Assembly (NCBI RefSeq): GCF_021869535.1
Contig: NW_026262712.1
Location: forward strand, 50,202,884-50,266,883
Reading direction: 5' to 3'
Origin: Mytilus californianus
Taxonomy: Eukaryota; Mollusca; Bivalvia; Mytilida; Mytilidae
Length of the DNA: 64,000 bases
In this document: piece by piece, positions 10,187 to 20,164 of the stretch
How positions within the stretch are numbered: the first letter of the stretch is position 1
How the letters are laid out: each line of letters begins with the position of its first letter
Notes under the pieces: generated by a model
What the model saw: only the letters and a program-made list of their open reading frames with translations
Databases searched by the model: none
What the model was told of the DNA's origin: nothing
Position numbers and translations under genes: made by a program

Positions 10187-10970
10187 TCAAGACATTTCTG
10201 CAATCATCTGAATCCGTTGTTGTCGAACTATTTCGCCTATCTGTATCAAATTTCTCAAATTTCGTATTGTAATACTACTTATCCGTGTAACATTTTGTCG
10301 AGTCATATTATCATTCTGTATCCTACGATGTCGTACAATCTCGCTAGCTGGAATCCCATGCTGTCGAGTCATATGAACACCATTTGTTTCTTGTTGGCAA
10401 ATCGCCAATTCTGTGTCTGCGCAATTATTTGTCTTAGAACAACACAATAGTTTTAATGTTTCTTTTCTGATAAGTTTCCCACTTAGAACATACAGAGCGA
10501 AGTTAAAAGTATTATTTGAATACATGAGAATATTTGTGATAGGCCACATTAAACTGAGTATTGCTAGGTCACGTGTATCACCTTCCTCGTACCATTGGTT
10601 ATATCCGATTACATACACACTGATAGGTATTGATGACAATAGGAATACCATGTTAAGCCCTACAAGCATGGTTGTCATGGATGATATTTTCGTTCCGAGG
10701 TTTCGTTGTCGATAGTCATTTACCGATTGTCTTGCTGCTCCAATCCTTTGCCTTGACTTGATGACTTTATATATGATAATTGTATTGCCAACAAGGAGTA
10801 AAACAGAAGGTATGACGCAAAATGTGACCAAATCCAGCCAAGATCCAATGTTGTTGATAAATAATTTATATTTCTTTGACAAATAAACACAATGCTTAAT
10901 TGTCATTGCGCCATTGTTGTATTCAATTATATCACCTATTCCAAACAATATCGGAAGTTTTGAACAAGAC
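10187..10970 (-). pseudogene. Rhodopsin-family GPCR, 3' half (TM5-TM7 and C-tail)
   Basis: This minus-strand frame continues the receptor whose first half lies at 11956-12491. It reads a second extracellular loop with a Cys (IKHCVYL), TM5 (DLVTFCVIPSVLLLVGNTIIIY), a basic loop, TM6 (SSMTTMLVGLNMVFLLSSIPIS) and TM7 (ITNILMYSNNTFNFALYVLSG, an altered NPxxY region). A Cys pair follows in the tail (LLCC). The tail carries repeated blocks (SEIVRHRRIQNDN, GEIVRQQRIQM). The first about 20 codons of the open frame, around MIRDFSIEFSS, come from the inserted repeat and not from the receptor. The overall type resembles invertebrate peptide-receptor-like class A GPCRs; the ligand cannot be named. Confidence 0.85.
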
Positions 10971-11955
10971 AAAAGTAAAATCACAAAAATACTGAACTCC
11001 GAGGAAAATTCAATCGAAAAGTCCCTAATCACATGGCAAAATCAAATGACAAAACACATCAAACGAATGGACAACAACTGTCATATTCCTGACTTGGTAC
11101 AGGCATTTTCAAATGTAGAAAATGGTGGATTGAACCTGGTTTTATAGCGCTAAACCTCTCACTTGTACGACAGTCTTATCAAATTTCGTTATATTTACAA
11201 CGATGTGTGAACAAAACAGACATTATAAATAAAATAGTCAAAATATGGGTACAGCAGTCATCACTGTGTTACAATATCAAAACAAACAATTATTTACAAA
11301 AAAAGCACAAAAGCATCTATCAAATTAAGACCCACATTCATTGCTTCGCGTGTCTGACGTCAGAAAATGTAAACGTCACATAAGAAAAAAGTTTGTCATT
11401 CAATGTCTATTCAAAACAATTTTATAATTTCACATGGGGAATGTTGGTATACAGGGTTAAAAAATCAAAAGTTATGTTAGAATTAATTTCAGAAATAGAC
11501 CGAGATTTATAATTGTCCAGAAGTTCTTCAGAACCCTTAAGAATCCACATATGGTAAATACCACTACGCGAGTAAAATAAATTTGTCGTTTGTCGTTCAA
11601 AGTATTTTCAAATTTATAATAGAACAATAACATAATGACATATAATAGAACAATAACATAATGACGGGATCTTTTAAAGTACAGAGTCACGTTATAAGAA
11701 CCACAGAAACACAAAAAGTCGCATATACAAAACACACCAGTAAAAATTAAAGATAATACAAACACATTGACGGGATGTATAAGTACCTAGCCACGTCAAA
11801 TGGATATCACAGAAAACAAACCAAACAGTAAAAGTAATATTAATAATAGAACAAAGACAAATGAAAGAACAATATTACACGTTGTTAAGATGATAAACAA
11901 CGTCAGTATGCAGAATCTATACTTCAAGACCATCATGTATTGTTTGTGAAGTTGA
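10971..11955 (-). mobile_element. Penelope-like retroelement 3' tail inserted in the GPCR gene
   Basis: Two blocks match the retroelement at 34.6-36.1 kb. The minus-strand start of the insertion ('caacttcacaaa ... cttgaagtatagatt ... ctgacgttgtttatcatctta') matches 35346-35430. The far end (rc of 10975-11160: 'acaagtgagaggttta ... ccattcgtttgatgtgttt') matches 35920-36110. Only the end of the RT frame and the 3' region are present, as expected for a 5'-truncated copy. Internal duplicated stretches with 'tgacgggat' are seen at about 11660 and 11770. Confidence 0.75.
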
Positions 11956-12491
11956 GGAACGACTGCCACAATAATAATTGTCACCAGCGCTTTTTGTTTG
12001 GTGCATAAAAACTTCATTCTGTTAGGAAAACAAACCAATCCAGCACGTACTATAGTAACGGCTACTAACATCCAAGCAGAAAAGGCAAGAGCTAAATATA
12101 ATAGCCACGTATGGAATCGACAAAGTATATCTGATGATAGTCGTATATCTGTATCAAATGTATATAGTATCCAATTTCTGAGAAGACCAGTGTTCAGTGC
12201 CAATGTGTCAGAAACAGCCATCGCCGTTAGAAATACCGAAATAGTATACTGTCGAATAGATTTTCGGTTTAAAACAATAATGCACAAGATGCTTCCTAAA
12301 TTTCCCAAGATAATCATGATCGGTGCTACGATTTTCCATAGATAAATACCAGCAATATGTTCATCATAAGTTGTGTAATCTTCATACAACGAATCACTCA
12401 TACAACCAACAGATCCATTTGTCAAGTTTTGATTGTGAGGGCATGATGTATTTACCATAGATATAGTATCCATATATCCTACAATTTGCAT
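11956..12491 (-). pseudogene. Rhodopsin-family GPCR, 5' half (N-terminus to TM4)
   Basis: The frame starts at ATG 12491 (MQIVGYMDTISMVNTS). The extracellular N-terminus has possible N-glycosylation sites NTS, NLT and NGS. TM1 carries GNLGSILCIIVL, with the class A Asn. TM2 has LTAMAVSDTLALNTGLLRNW, with the conserved Asp. A Cys follows at the top of TM3 (ILCRFHTWLLYLALAF). The usual DRY at the end of TM3 reads VRA in VAVTIVRAGLV. TM4 begins KALVTIIIVAVV and is cut by the inserted retroelement tail. Downstream residues on this strand (after about PQLHKQ) belong to the insertion. With the 3' half at 10.2-10.97 kb this makes one receptor interrupted once; no other damage is obvious, so the insertion may be fairly young. 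Confidence 0.88.
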
Positions 12492-13002
12492 TTGGGTTTT
12501 AAGATATAACTTGACATACGTCTATATAGGAGTTAACATTTTCGATACAAGATTTAGTTGTCAAATCATATCTATATATCTATTGGTTATTGTTTTATAA
12601 TACTGAGAACTGTTGTTACATTTAATTAACACTTTTTATGATTGATTCTTTGATTGTTTTGCCACTGTTTATTACAGTTGTATGACAGCACACAACAAGC
12701 TGTGTTTATTATAACTATTCATTTAAGGTATTAATAAGTATTCCTGGGTTTTCGTCTGTTAAATCGTTTACAATTTAGAAATGACAATGTGTATAACGGT
12801 TTGTTTTCTATCCAAAAAGCGATATCTAATTAATTGGACTTTTGGTCTTTACAAATATTAAATGTCAATTCAATTCTATACTGATCTTTATTACTTTGAA
12901 CATTAAAGTTCGTCAGTATAGTATCATGCTTTAATATACAATTTGCAAGTTGTATAGCGTTCACAAAACAAAAACATAGATAATTAATGTCAGAAATATC
13001 CG
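12492..13002. other. Upstream region of the GPCR, no feature recognised
   Basis: AT-rich sequence; no confident promoter element was identified. Confidence 0.4.
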
Positions 13003-13370
13003 TCACACGTTAAACAGTTTGTGATTTTCAAAATACATATAATATAAATATGTCTTAAATATTGTTTCTGCACTTAAACGCAGAAAACAAGTACTTTCCA
13101 AAATTACAAAGTTCCTCGTGTTTTCAACAGAAAGTAATTGTACTAACTTATAAGTTGAAGGTAAAGACCAATAATATTTCTTGATAAACTTATCAGAATA
13201 TTTTTGACATAGTAAAATAAAATGAAATTCATCCTCTACAACATTTAGATCATACATAATGCACATTCTACTATATGTACTAATTCCATGAAAACGACCT
13301 GTTTCAATACAGAGATTGTGTGAAGACTCACGAATTTTCGCTACCCAATTACCAGAAATTAGAGGAATGC
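13003..13370 (-). pseudogene. LINE ORF2 C-terminal fragment (zinc-binding region)
   Basis: The minus strand reads SHNLCIETGRFHGI, then CIMYDLNVVEDEFHFILLC, then KKYYWSLPSTYKLVQLL and SVENTRNFVI. This is the typical C-terminal Cys/His block of CR1/Jockey-type ORF2 proteins (second Cys of the usual C-x2-C replaced by Tyr). Only about 120 residues remain and the TAA stop is present. No RT domain is adjacent, so it is an isolated remnant. Confidence 0.75.
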
Positions 13371-13494
13371 ATTTTCGTCAATAAAATTGTTACTTTACTT
13401 TTTACTTTTGACACAAAATACTTATAGATTCTACACTTTCGTGATGTTTCAAGCGTAAAATGTAACTATTGCTTAGCTTGGTCATATACATGTA

Positions 13495-13720
13495 ACCGTT
13501 GTTTGGTTAATTGTAAAATTGAACTATACAAACTTAACACATGACATAAGCAAAATCTCTGTGTTCACCCTGTGCTATAATATGAAAAATGCACTTCTAA
13601 GATGTGCATTAAGTACCTCATAAAATACACTTACCTTTAGGGGCGAATCCAGGATTTTTCAAAGGGGCGTAATTCCATAAATTTGAAGAAATGCCACCGA
13701 GTGTAGCGAGACTAAAAAAC
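13495..13720. repeat. Dispersed repeat, copies inverted at 15.01-15.16 and 18.23-18.31 kb
   Basis: 'actatacaaactta ... ttcaccctgtgctata ... gaaaaatgcac' (13515-13593) is the reverse complement of sequence at 15075-15150. 'caaaggggcgtaattccata' with flanks (13638-13710) is the reverse complement of 18235-18310. The string GGGCGAATCCAGGAT resembles MITE-type 'ggcggatccaggg' ends common in invertebrates. Confidence 0.65.
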
Positions 13721-14205
13721 ATTGACGATTTAATGCTAAAATATGATAAATTTTCCAATCAAAGGGCGGGCGTCCTCTTCGTCCCCCGGAATCCGCCTCG
13801 TATTTTGGAACTATGCGCACGATATTCAATCCACGGATCCGGGGAAAGATCTTTTGCAGGGAAGAGAGAGGGGAAAATACGCCTTTAAGTATAAAAAGGT
13901 TGATAACTTTTGAATTATTAACTTTTCTGATATGCACGCTTCCTCCTAAATTGTAACATGTTTTGGAGAATTGCGTTTTAATGGCAGATTTTTTTTTATT
14001 GTCCAGTTAAATTTGTTAAAATTTTTTATATAAATTCGTGACGACTTGAATATTGTGTAGACACCTATCTATTGTTGAAAACAGGATATATGTTGCCCTC
14101 TAGATGTCCTTAGGTTGTTTTGTCGTTTGATTGCTGTCTTATCGACATATAACCCACCTTTCCAAATTTTTGATGCCACGGTACTTTTAAATCGGTTTAT
14201 GACGA

Positions 14206-14252
14206 ATCATAAATGAAAGGGTTATTGAGTATAGATTATTTGCTTTTCTTTC
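14206..14252. repeat. 47 bp repeat shared with 22032-22078
   Basis: 'aatcataa.tgaaagggttattgagtatagattatttgcttttcttt' is found in both places with a single difference. The flanks are unrelated beyond this block. Confidence 0.8.
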
Positions 14253-14269
14253 CCTCAAAAATATGCCTA

Positions 14270-14750
14270 GAGGAAGATTAATCGAGGAGAGATGTGTCTA
14301 AATTCATAGTGCAAAGGAAACAGAAAAGAAAAGTTTCACTTTTCAATCTTAAACCCCCCCACCCCCCCCTTTTCCCACAATTTTTACCAACTGTACTAAT
14401 TTTTAAGGCATGTCGCATCGCATGTAAAGGAAGTCTGATTGATCTGCAACTTTTATTATTTTCCTGTTTTAGCACATACTTATGTATGAACCTCATTAAA
14501 TTCGATCCGCAAATAGTCACTAAAAATGAATTGAAAATCTTTGATTGTTTCTTTTTAAATCAATTTACATTTTCTAGAGTTAGACTATTCTCATATGAAG
14601 ATTAATCGAAGAGAGATCTGCCTATATTGCAATTGTTAGTTCAAAGTAAACAGAAAAAAAAGTTTTCAATTCTGTTTTGGCACAATCCATACTTAAATAT
14701 GAGCCTCATTAAATTCGATCTTAAAATAGTCACTAAAAAGGAATAAATAT
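14270..14750. repeat. Imperfect tandem duplication, about 325 bp period
   Basis: 'gaagattaatcga.gagagat', 'aacagaaaa.aaaagttt', 'cctcattaaattcgatc' and 'atagtcactaaaaa' occur in order at 14274-14525 and again at 14599-14743. The second copy lacks the central C-rich stretch. Confidence 0.75.
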
Positions 14751-15009
14751 TTAAATATTCGTAATAAATTCCATTGACCACACAAGTGATCAAAATCAGA
14801 TTTCGATTATTTAGATATTCTAAATTACAATTATTTTTTGGCAGAAATTACTAACAAAAAATAATAATCTTGTTTGACTTTGAAACACTGATTTAAGATT
14901 TACACTGTACACAAAATATCATAAAATGTTCACAGATTAAGGCATGAGAAACCCATTCTATTTCATATTTTTAAACGACGAAGTTTCTACATAGTTGATC
15001 AACTATGTA

Positions 15010-15241
15010 TTAATTGCAAGGTCAGTGGCGGATTCAGGGGGACGAAGAGTGCGCCCACTTAATGCAAATATTAGACGTGCATTTTTCAGATTATAGCACA
15101 GGGTGAACAAAGAATAAGTTTGTATAGTTCATTTTTACAAATAACCAAATCTAACGTCCTTTTTGTATTCCTGTAATAGCCCCCACACAATAAGGGAGGT
15201 TTTAAACATTAATTACGAAAAACAATGTCAATATTAGGTAG
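15010..15241. repeat. Composite dispersed repeat (partners at 13.5 and 8.9 kb)
   Basis: The first part (15010-15160, starting GTGGCGGATTCAGGGGG) is inverted relative to 13.5-13.69 kb. The second part (15151-15241) is inverted relative to 8921-9014. Confidence 0.65.
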
Positions 15242-15379
15242 AAAGCATAGTGTCATATTAGTAGCCTCAGGTGTAGGGTGATCATAATTGAATTATAAAC
15301 CATATTATTATAGAAAACATTGAATTTTTTTTTGTACTATGTAAAATAATAAGTTTGTTTAATTATATATTCATAATGC

Positions 15380-15492
15380 TTTCTTCTTTTAAACATGTTT
15401 GTTGTACCATGTTTTGTTTATTTTGTCACATAGCATATAAGTTGTTCTATATGACAATAAAGTGTTGAATTGAATTGAATTGAAATGAAATG
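15380..15492 (+). mobile_element. 3' end of a LINE with ATTGA tail
   Basis: 'ctatatgacaataaagtgttgaattgaattgaattga' combines a polyadenylation-like AATAAAG with a short (ATTGA)n tail. I recognise this pattern as the 3' terminus of bivalve CR1/Jockey-like LINEs. No coding part is attached. Confidence 0.55.
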
Positions 15493-15847
15493 GATTATAT
15501 ATAACTTCGTACAGAAAAATTGTGTCACCCCTGTGCTCTATCCATTTAATATGCCACAAAGAATAAATTAGACCAGTGAAGGAATAGGTAAGGTAGACAT
15601 TAATGAGACAACAATCCAAACAACAAAATAAAATCAAACGTTAACGCGGAAACATACAGACAACACAGTAAAATCATATGTAATATGTTATAGAAGTTCA
15701 ATTTCGCAATAAATTGAATAGACTGCTTGATTAGTATCTTTTTAATGATCATGTCCCATGTTGGGAACCTCGGCTTTGGTTGTTCTGGTTTCTTTTCTTT
15801 TGAGGAATTATGTGTTGATGACAGATACTAAGCAGTCTGTTAATTTT

Positions 15848-15935
15848 AATGGGGTGTAAAAACGTTGACGGAAGCACATTCGCTTCATGCAAAAAGAATG
15901 TGCTCAAAATCAACGCGTTTACAACCCTATAAGAT
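15848..15935. repeat. Imperfect palindrome, relative of 52.56-52.69 kb
   Basis: GGGTGTAAAAACGTTGACGG pairs with the reverse complement of CAACGCGTTTACAACCCT, and GAAGCACATTCGC with a GAATGTGCTC block. The same words ('gggttgtaaaagcgttgacc') occur near 52.6 kb. Confidence 0.6.
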
Positions 15936-16022
15936 TATAAAAAGACGCATTCAGTTCTTTTAATTACATTTTGATGCCACAACCATAAAATTATGAGTTA
16001 TATCAATCTTTTCGTTTGTTCT

Positions 16023-16045
16023 TATATATATATATATATATATAT
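16023..16045. repeat. (TA)n microsatellite
   Basis: A run of about 11 TA dinucleotides. Confidence 0.9.
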
Positions 16046-16171
16046 GTGCGTTGTCATGGGAAGCACGTGCAATCGTAAATGTTGCATCCTATTTGGAAAT
16101 ACTATATAATATTGGAATGCCTCTCGATTGTTGTATACCAATCAAAATTACGAATTATTATAACACTCTAA

Positions 16172-16654
16172 ACTACCCCGGCAAAAAATGTTTGGACTCA
16201 ATAGTATCTAATATCCAGTACGGTGACGGACCATCAACAGACATAGAAAAGGTAGGATTTCTGTTTATTTATTTGTTGTTTTAATGATATCGAAGAATAT
16301 ACATACACATATAACTTTTTTCGATTGTGAGATGTAATATTTTCTACAACCCTTCTAGATTAATGGAGAAAAAAGTAAAAAGACACATCAAAATTGTGAA
16401 TTGAATTAGCCTTGTCGCGAATTTGTTTAATTTCTCTTTAAATTGTGCACATTGTACGGAAAGAAAGGTATGGAAAGAAAGATATTAACACGGAGATTGC
16501 AAGGCTAGTCACAATGAGTACCTCAATATTTGAATTTCTGTGCATGGAACGAAAGAAATGGGTCATGTCAAAATGGGAGGACCCCGGTTTTGTCAATGTT
16601 GTTTACTACATAAAGACCCGGTTTTGTCTCAGTATAGTACCCGGTTTTGATTAG
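16172..16654 (+). repeat. Left arm of a 480 bp inverted duplication
   Basis: It pairs with 19024-19522 as reverse complement at high identity. A frame ending CLDSIVSNIQYGDGPSTDIEK runs into a good splice donor (AAAAG|GTAGGA at 16251/16252), and both are kept in the other arm. A second frame, 16445-16654, reads VRKERYGKKDINTEIARL and FLCMERKKWVMSK and is also open in the other arm. I do not recognise either peptide. Confidence 0.8.
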
Positions 16655-16699
16655 TTTTTAAACCACAAATTTATGAAAAGCAACGTTAACACGGCTCTG

Positions 16700-17820
16700 A
16701 ATGTTGTCCGCCGGAAGAAATTCAATATATGAGTCATATAGATGTTATTGTAATACAAACCTGTCGTGTTAAAATTTATTTTAAACGAGAACTTTTCGAA
16801 ATAGGGCGTAGACATTTTTCGAATACTATACATATATACCTTATTGCACTTATCTTCGAACTAAGTTTAAATTGAAATACATACTTTATAGCATGCACTT
16901 ACATTTATTCCTTATGATGTTTGTTTGTTTTTTTATACTAGTATGTAATGTAATGATGTAAAAATAAGAAAATGTGTTATGATTGTGTTACCATATCAAT
17001 TTATCAAAAGAGAAAAGCTAGTATGTTTTACTCTATTATACGTTATGTTTACAATATATTTACTATCATTTACTCATTCATTCATTCATTGACGGACAGT
17101 CAGAAAAAGACTTTAATCTTTACTATTCTGCACGAATTAATCATGCATACAACCCAGCTAAATTTTCTGGTACTTTGTATATACTGTCTTACTCGTACTA
17201 ATGCGCTTTTTTAACACTTGAGCACGCACATAACATAGCTGTGGGATTTTCAATTTTCCCTCTATTTTCAGGTAAGCATATTTAATTGTGTAGGCTTTTT
17301 AAAGCATGTTTTTCATATCAAATTCACAGTTCAAATTCCAAGGAAACTGCAAGCTAACGTTTGAAATAAATGTATATCACAACTATGTATTTTCAATGTG
17401 ATTCTAATATGACGTTATTCTTTCGCTTTGGAAACAAAGCCATGTTCTATTCCTTTCCAAAGCCATGTTTTAATTCCAATAGAATATGGGATGCACGTGA
17501 TTAACGTCACAATTGAAATTGCAACGCCAGTTGTATTTTTAACTACGCAGGAGATCGAAATGAACATTCGTGTTGGTGTTGCTCGTTATGAAATTAAATG
17601 AAATCATTCTGAAAGTAAATTTACATATATCTGTTTATTATTTTTTTATCGTGAAACGGTTGATTTTCTAGAACGTTTTGGCTACCTCAAACAAAATGGT
17701 TGCCTTTAAAACGTGTATTTTAGGTCCGCTTCGAAGTACTTTCCTATTAGAATCAAAATTATTCTATCATGCCATGCTCTATGATCATTTTAATATGGAT
17801 ATGCATTATATTTGTCAACG
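16700..17820. other. No recognisable gene in the spacer of the inverted duplication
   Basis: AT-rich sequence with only chance frames. Short repeats of 'ccaaagccatgtt' are seen near 17.43-17.47 kb. Confidence 0.4.
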
Positions 17821-17824
17821 TGTT

Positions 17825-17950
17825 AGCGCCAACACCCCCTTAAAAAAAGTGGTATAACAGCACAACATAAGAACAAACTATAAAAATCAGCCGAAAAAGG
17901 CTTCACTCATTTGATTTCAAAGCCTGTATAGTAAATCAGCGGTTGGCACT
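17825..17950. repeat. Fragment of a dispersed mussel-type repeat
   Basis: 'gtggtataacagcacaacataagaac ... actataaaaatcagccgaaaaaggctt' matches the family whose other part is at 40.28-40.64 kb ('cgtgtaacagaacaac ... aactataaaaaatcagtt'). Confidence 0.6.
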
Positions 17951-18104
17951 CAAAGTTGGAGGATGTCTCTGTTTTTTTTTTATTAAATTTTATGATGGCA
18001 TACGATATAGTTATATTATATCAGTGGCGGATCAGGGGTTGTAGAGTATTCCCCCTTTTTTGATGGCTAGAAATAATTATCATATCATGTTTTTTTTTCA
18101 CGAT

Positions 18105-18132
18105 TTATATAAGATAAGATAAGATAAGATAT
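18105..18132. repeat. (AGATA)n microsatellite
   Basis: About five AGATA units in 'taagataagataagataagata'. Confidence 0.85.
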
Positions 18133-18229
18133 TTTATTAGTATAAAATCCAAAATTTATTAATTTAATTGCTCCTAAATACAAACACAAATATTGTATAT
18201 GATTTTTTCAGCATAAAACCGTCCAAAAC

Positions 18230-18310
18230 AAATTTCCATCGCTACGCTCGGCGGTATATAATCCGTTTTATGGAATTACGCCCCTTTCAAAAATCTTCGG
18301 TCCGCCCATA
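18230..18310. repeat. Dispersed repeat inverted relative to 13.64-13.71 kb
   Basis: 'tatggaattacgcccctttcaaaaatctt' ends in 'cggtccgccc'. The reverse complement of this block occurs at 13.64 kb. Confidence 0.6.
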
Positions 18311-19020
18311 TTGAAAATTATAAACTTGACCAACGTCACTAAAATGTAGAACATTGGTCAATGTACGATAATCATGACACAATGCAGACAAAAAAGAACC
18401 GTTCATTTATAAAATTATTAATTTAATAATCATTTATTTATTGCAATTTCTGGATGGCCTGAGACTATCATACTAATTTATACTTGGTATTATAGTTACA
18501 AGGAGGTGTAAACAGATATTCAACGCATTATTATTGTGATCCTTTGCGCAACATGGAAATTCATTTTCTAAGGCGATTCTGCATGCATATATATTTGTCT
18601 TATTCTCTTGCTATATAATGAACATTTAGTGGTCAGAATATTTATTTTCAAACGACCATACTGCCCCCTTCTAGGTAGAGTAGAATATTTATAAGATAAC
18701 CACCCTGTTGTCCCACAAAATCACATATCATATGTGCGTCCTTCAATTTCCAAGGCCGCACACTATCCAAGTTTGAACACTTAAATTTACATAATTGATA
18801 AAAAAAAATAATCAATTGCGTTACAAAACCTTCATTTCTTTGTATTTACCCGTTAAGTATTGGTATTATACAAAGCAGTATTAAAATTATTTTTGTTCCA
18901 ATAAATCAGGAATTTAGGTGTTTACGGATTGAAATAGATTATAAGTTTCCTCTGAAAAAAAATTGTTTTCCAACGAACCTTCAAACTCCTGTTCAGCGCC
19001 AGATTTTAATCTACGTCATG
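18311..19020. other. No recognisable feature
   Basis: Nothing supportable was seen. Confidence 0.4.
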
Positions 19021-19023
19021 CGA

Positions 19024-19522
19024 TTATGCATTATTTTCTATGACAAAACCGGGTCTGTTTTGTGAAATTTTAGAACGAAACCGGGTCGTACACATTGCCA
19101 AAACCGGGTCCTTCAATTTTGACATGACCCATTTCTTTCGTTCCATGCATAGAAATACAAATATTGAGGTCCTCATAGTGAATAGTCTTGCAATCTCCGT
19201 GTTAATATCATTCTTTCCATACCTTTCTTTCCGTACAATGTGCACAATTTAAAGAGAAATTAAACAAATTCGAGGTAAGGTTCACTCAATTCACCATTTT
19301 GATGTGCCTTTTTACTTATTTCTCCATTCATCTAGAACGGAAGTAGAAAATATTACATCTCACAATCGAAAATAGTTATATGTGTATGTATATTCTTCAA
19401 TATTATTAAAACAACAAATGAATAAACAGAAATCCTACCTTTTCTATGTCTGTTGATGGTCCGTCACCGTACCGGGTATTAGATTCCATTGAGTCCAAAC
19501 ATTTTTGCCGGGGTAGTTTTAA
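19024..19522 (-). repeat. Right arm of the 480 bp inverted duplication
   Basis: On the minus strand it repeats the left arm at 16.17-16.65 kb, including CLDSMESNTRYGDGPSTDIEK followed by GGTAGGATTTCTG and the frame VRKERYGKNDINTEIARL ... FLCMERKKWVMSK. Coding-like and flanking parts differ to a similar degree, which favours simple DNA duplication over selection on protein. Confidence 0.8.
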
Positions 19523-20160
19523 TAGACACAGTGTATAAAGCATATAACTAAAGATGAATACCATTTTATTTTGAAATGTGACAAATACCTTTATTGGATA
19601 ACTTTTTGTTGTGTATTTGTACAATTATTTCCTGTTTATACATCTGTAGCATCAAAGACCATTACTCAAGGATTTTCTCTCCTTTATTTCAAAATGACAA
19701 GTTTTTTTAAAGACTGTTATACATTTATAGTATTTAAATAACGGAACATAACAGCAAAAACAATCAAGGATGAAAGGTCCGTGTCCTCTTTTTATGTATA
19801 ATCAATTGAAAATTTGGCGGGAAATGATTCTCTCTAGCTTTTTCATAAATTTAACACTAATGTTTCGGCACCTTTTTTCTTTCAAAAACTATAAATGAAT
19901 CCGAAAATCTGACAAAAAGTCAAAAAACAAGAGTAGCGAACATCCTCAAGTATATATAGCTGATTATATTCGCAATTCATAATTCAATTACATGTATCAT
20001 ATTTCATTATATAATATTGATATTATTTGTTGTCATTCTCTGCTGACGATTCCGATCGAATGGTTCAATTCTTTTTGTAATTTCGTTCTGAATAAACATA
20101 AAACATTTGCGACTGGATGTGAAGCAAATAACAATTAATCAGAATATTAGTAATTGTAAC
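19523..20160. other. No recognisable feature
   Basis: AT-rich; only chance frames. Confidence 0.4.
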
Positions 20161-20164
20161 AACA

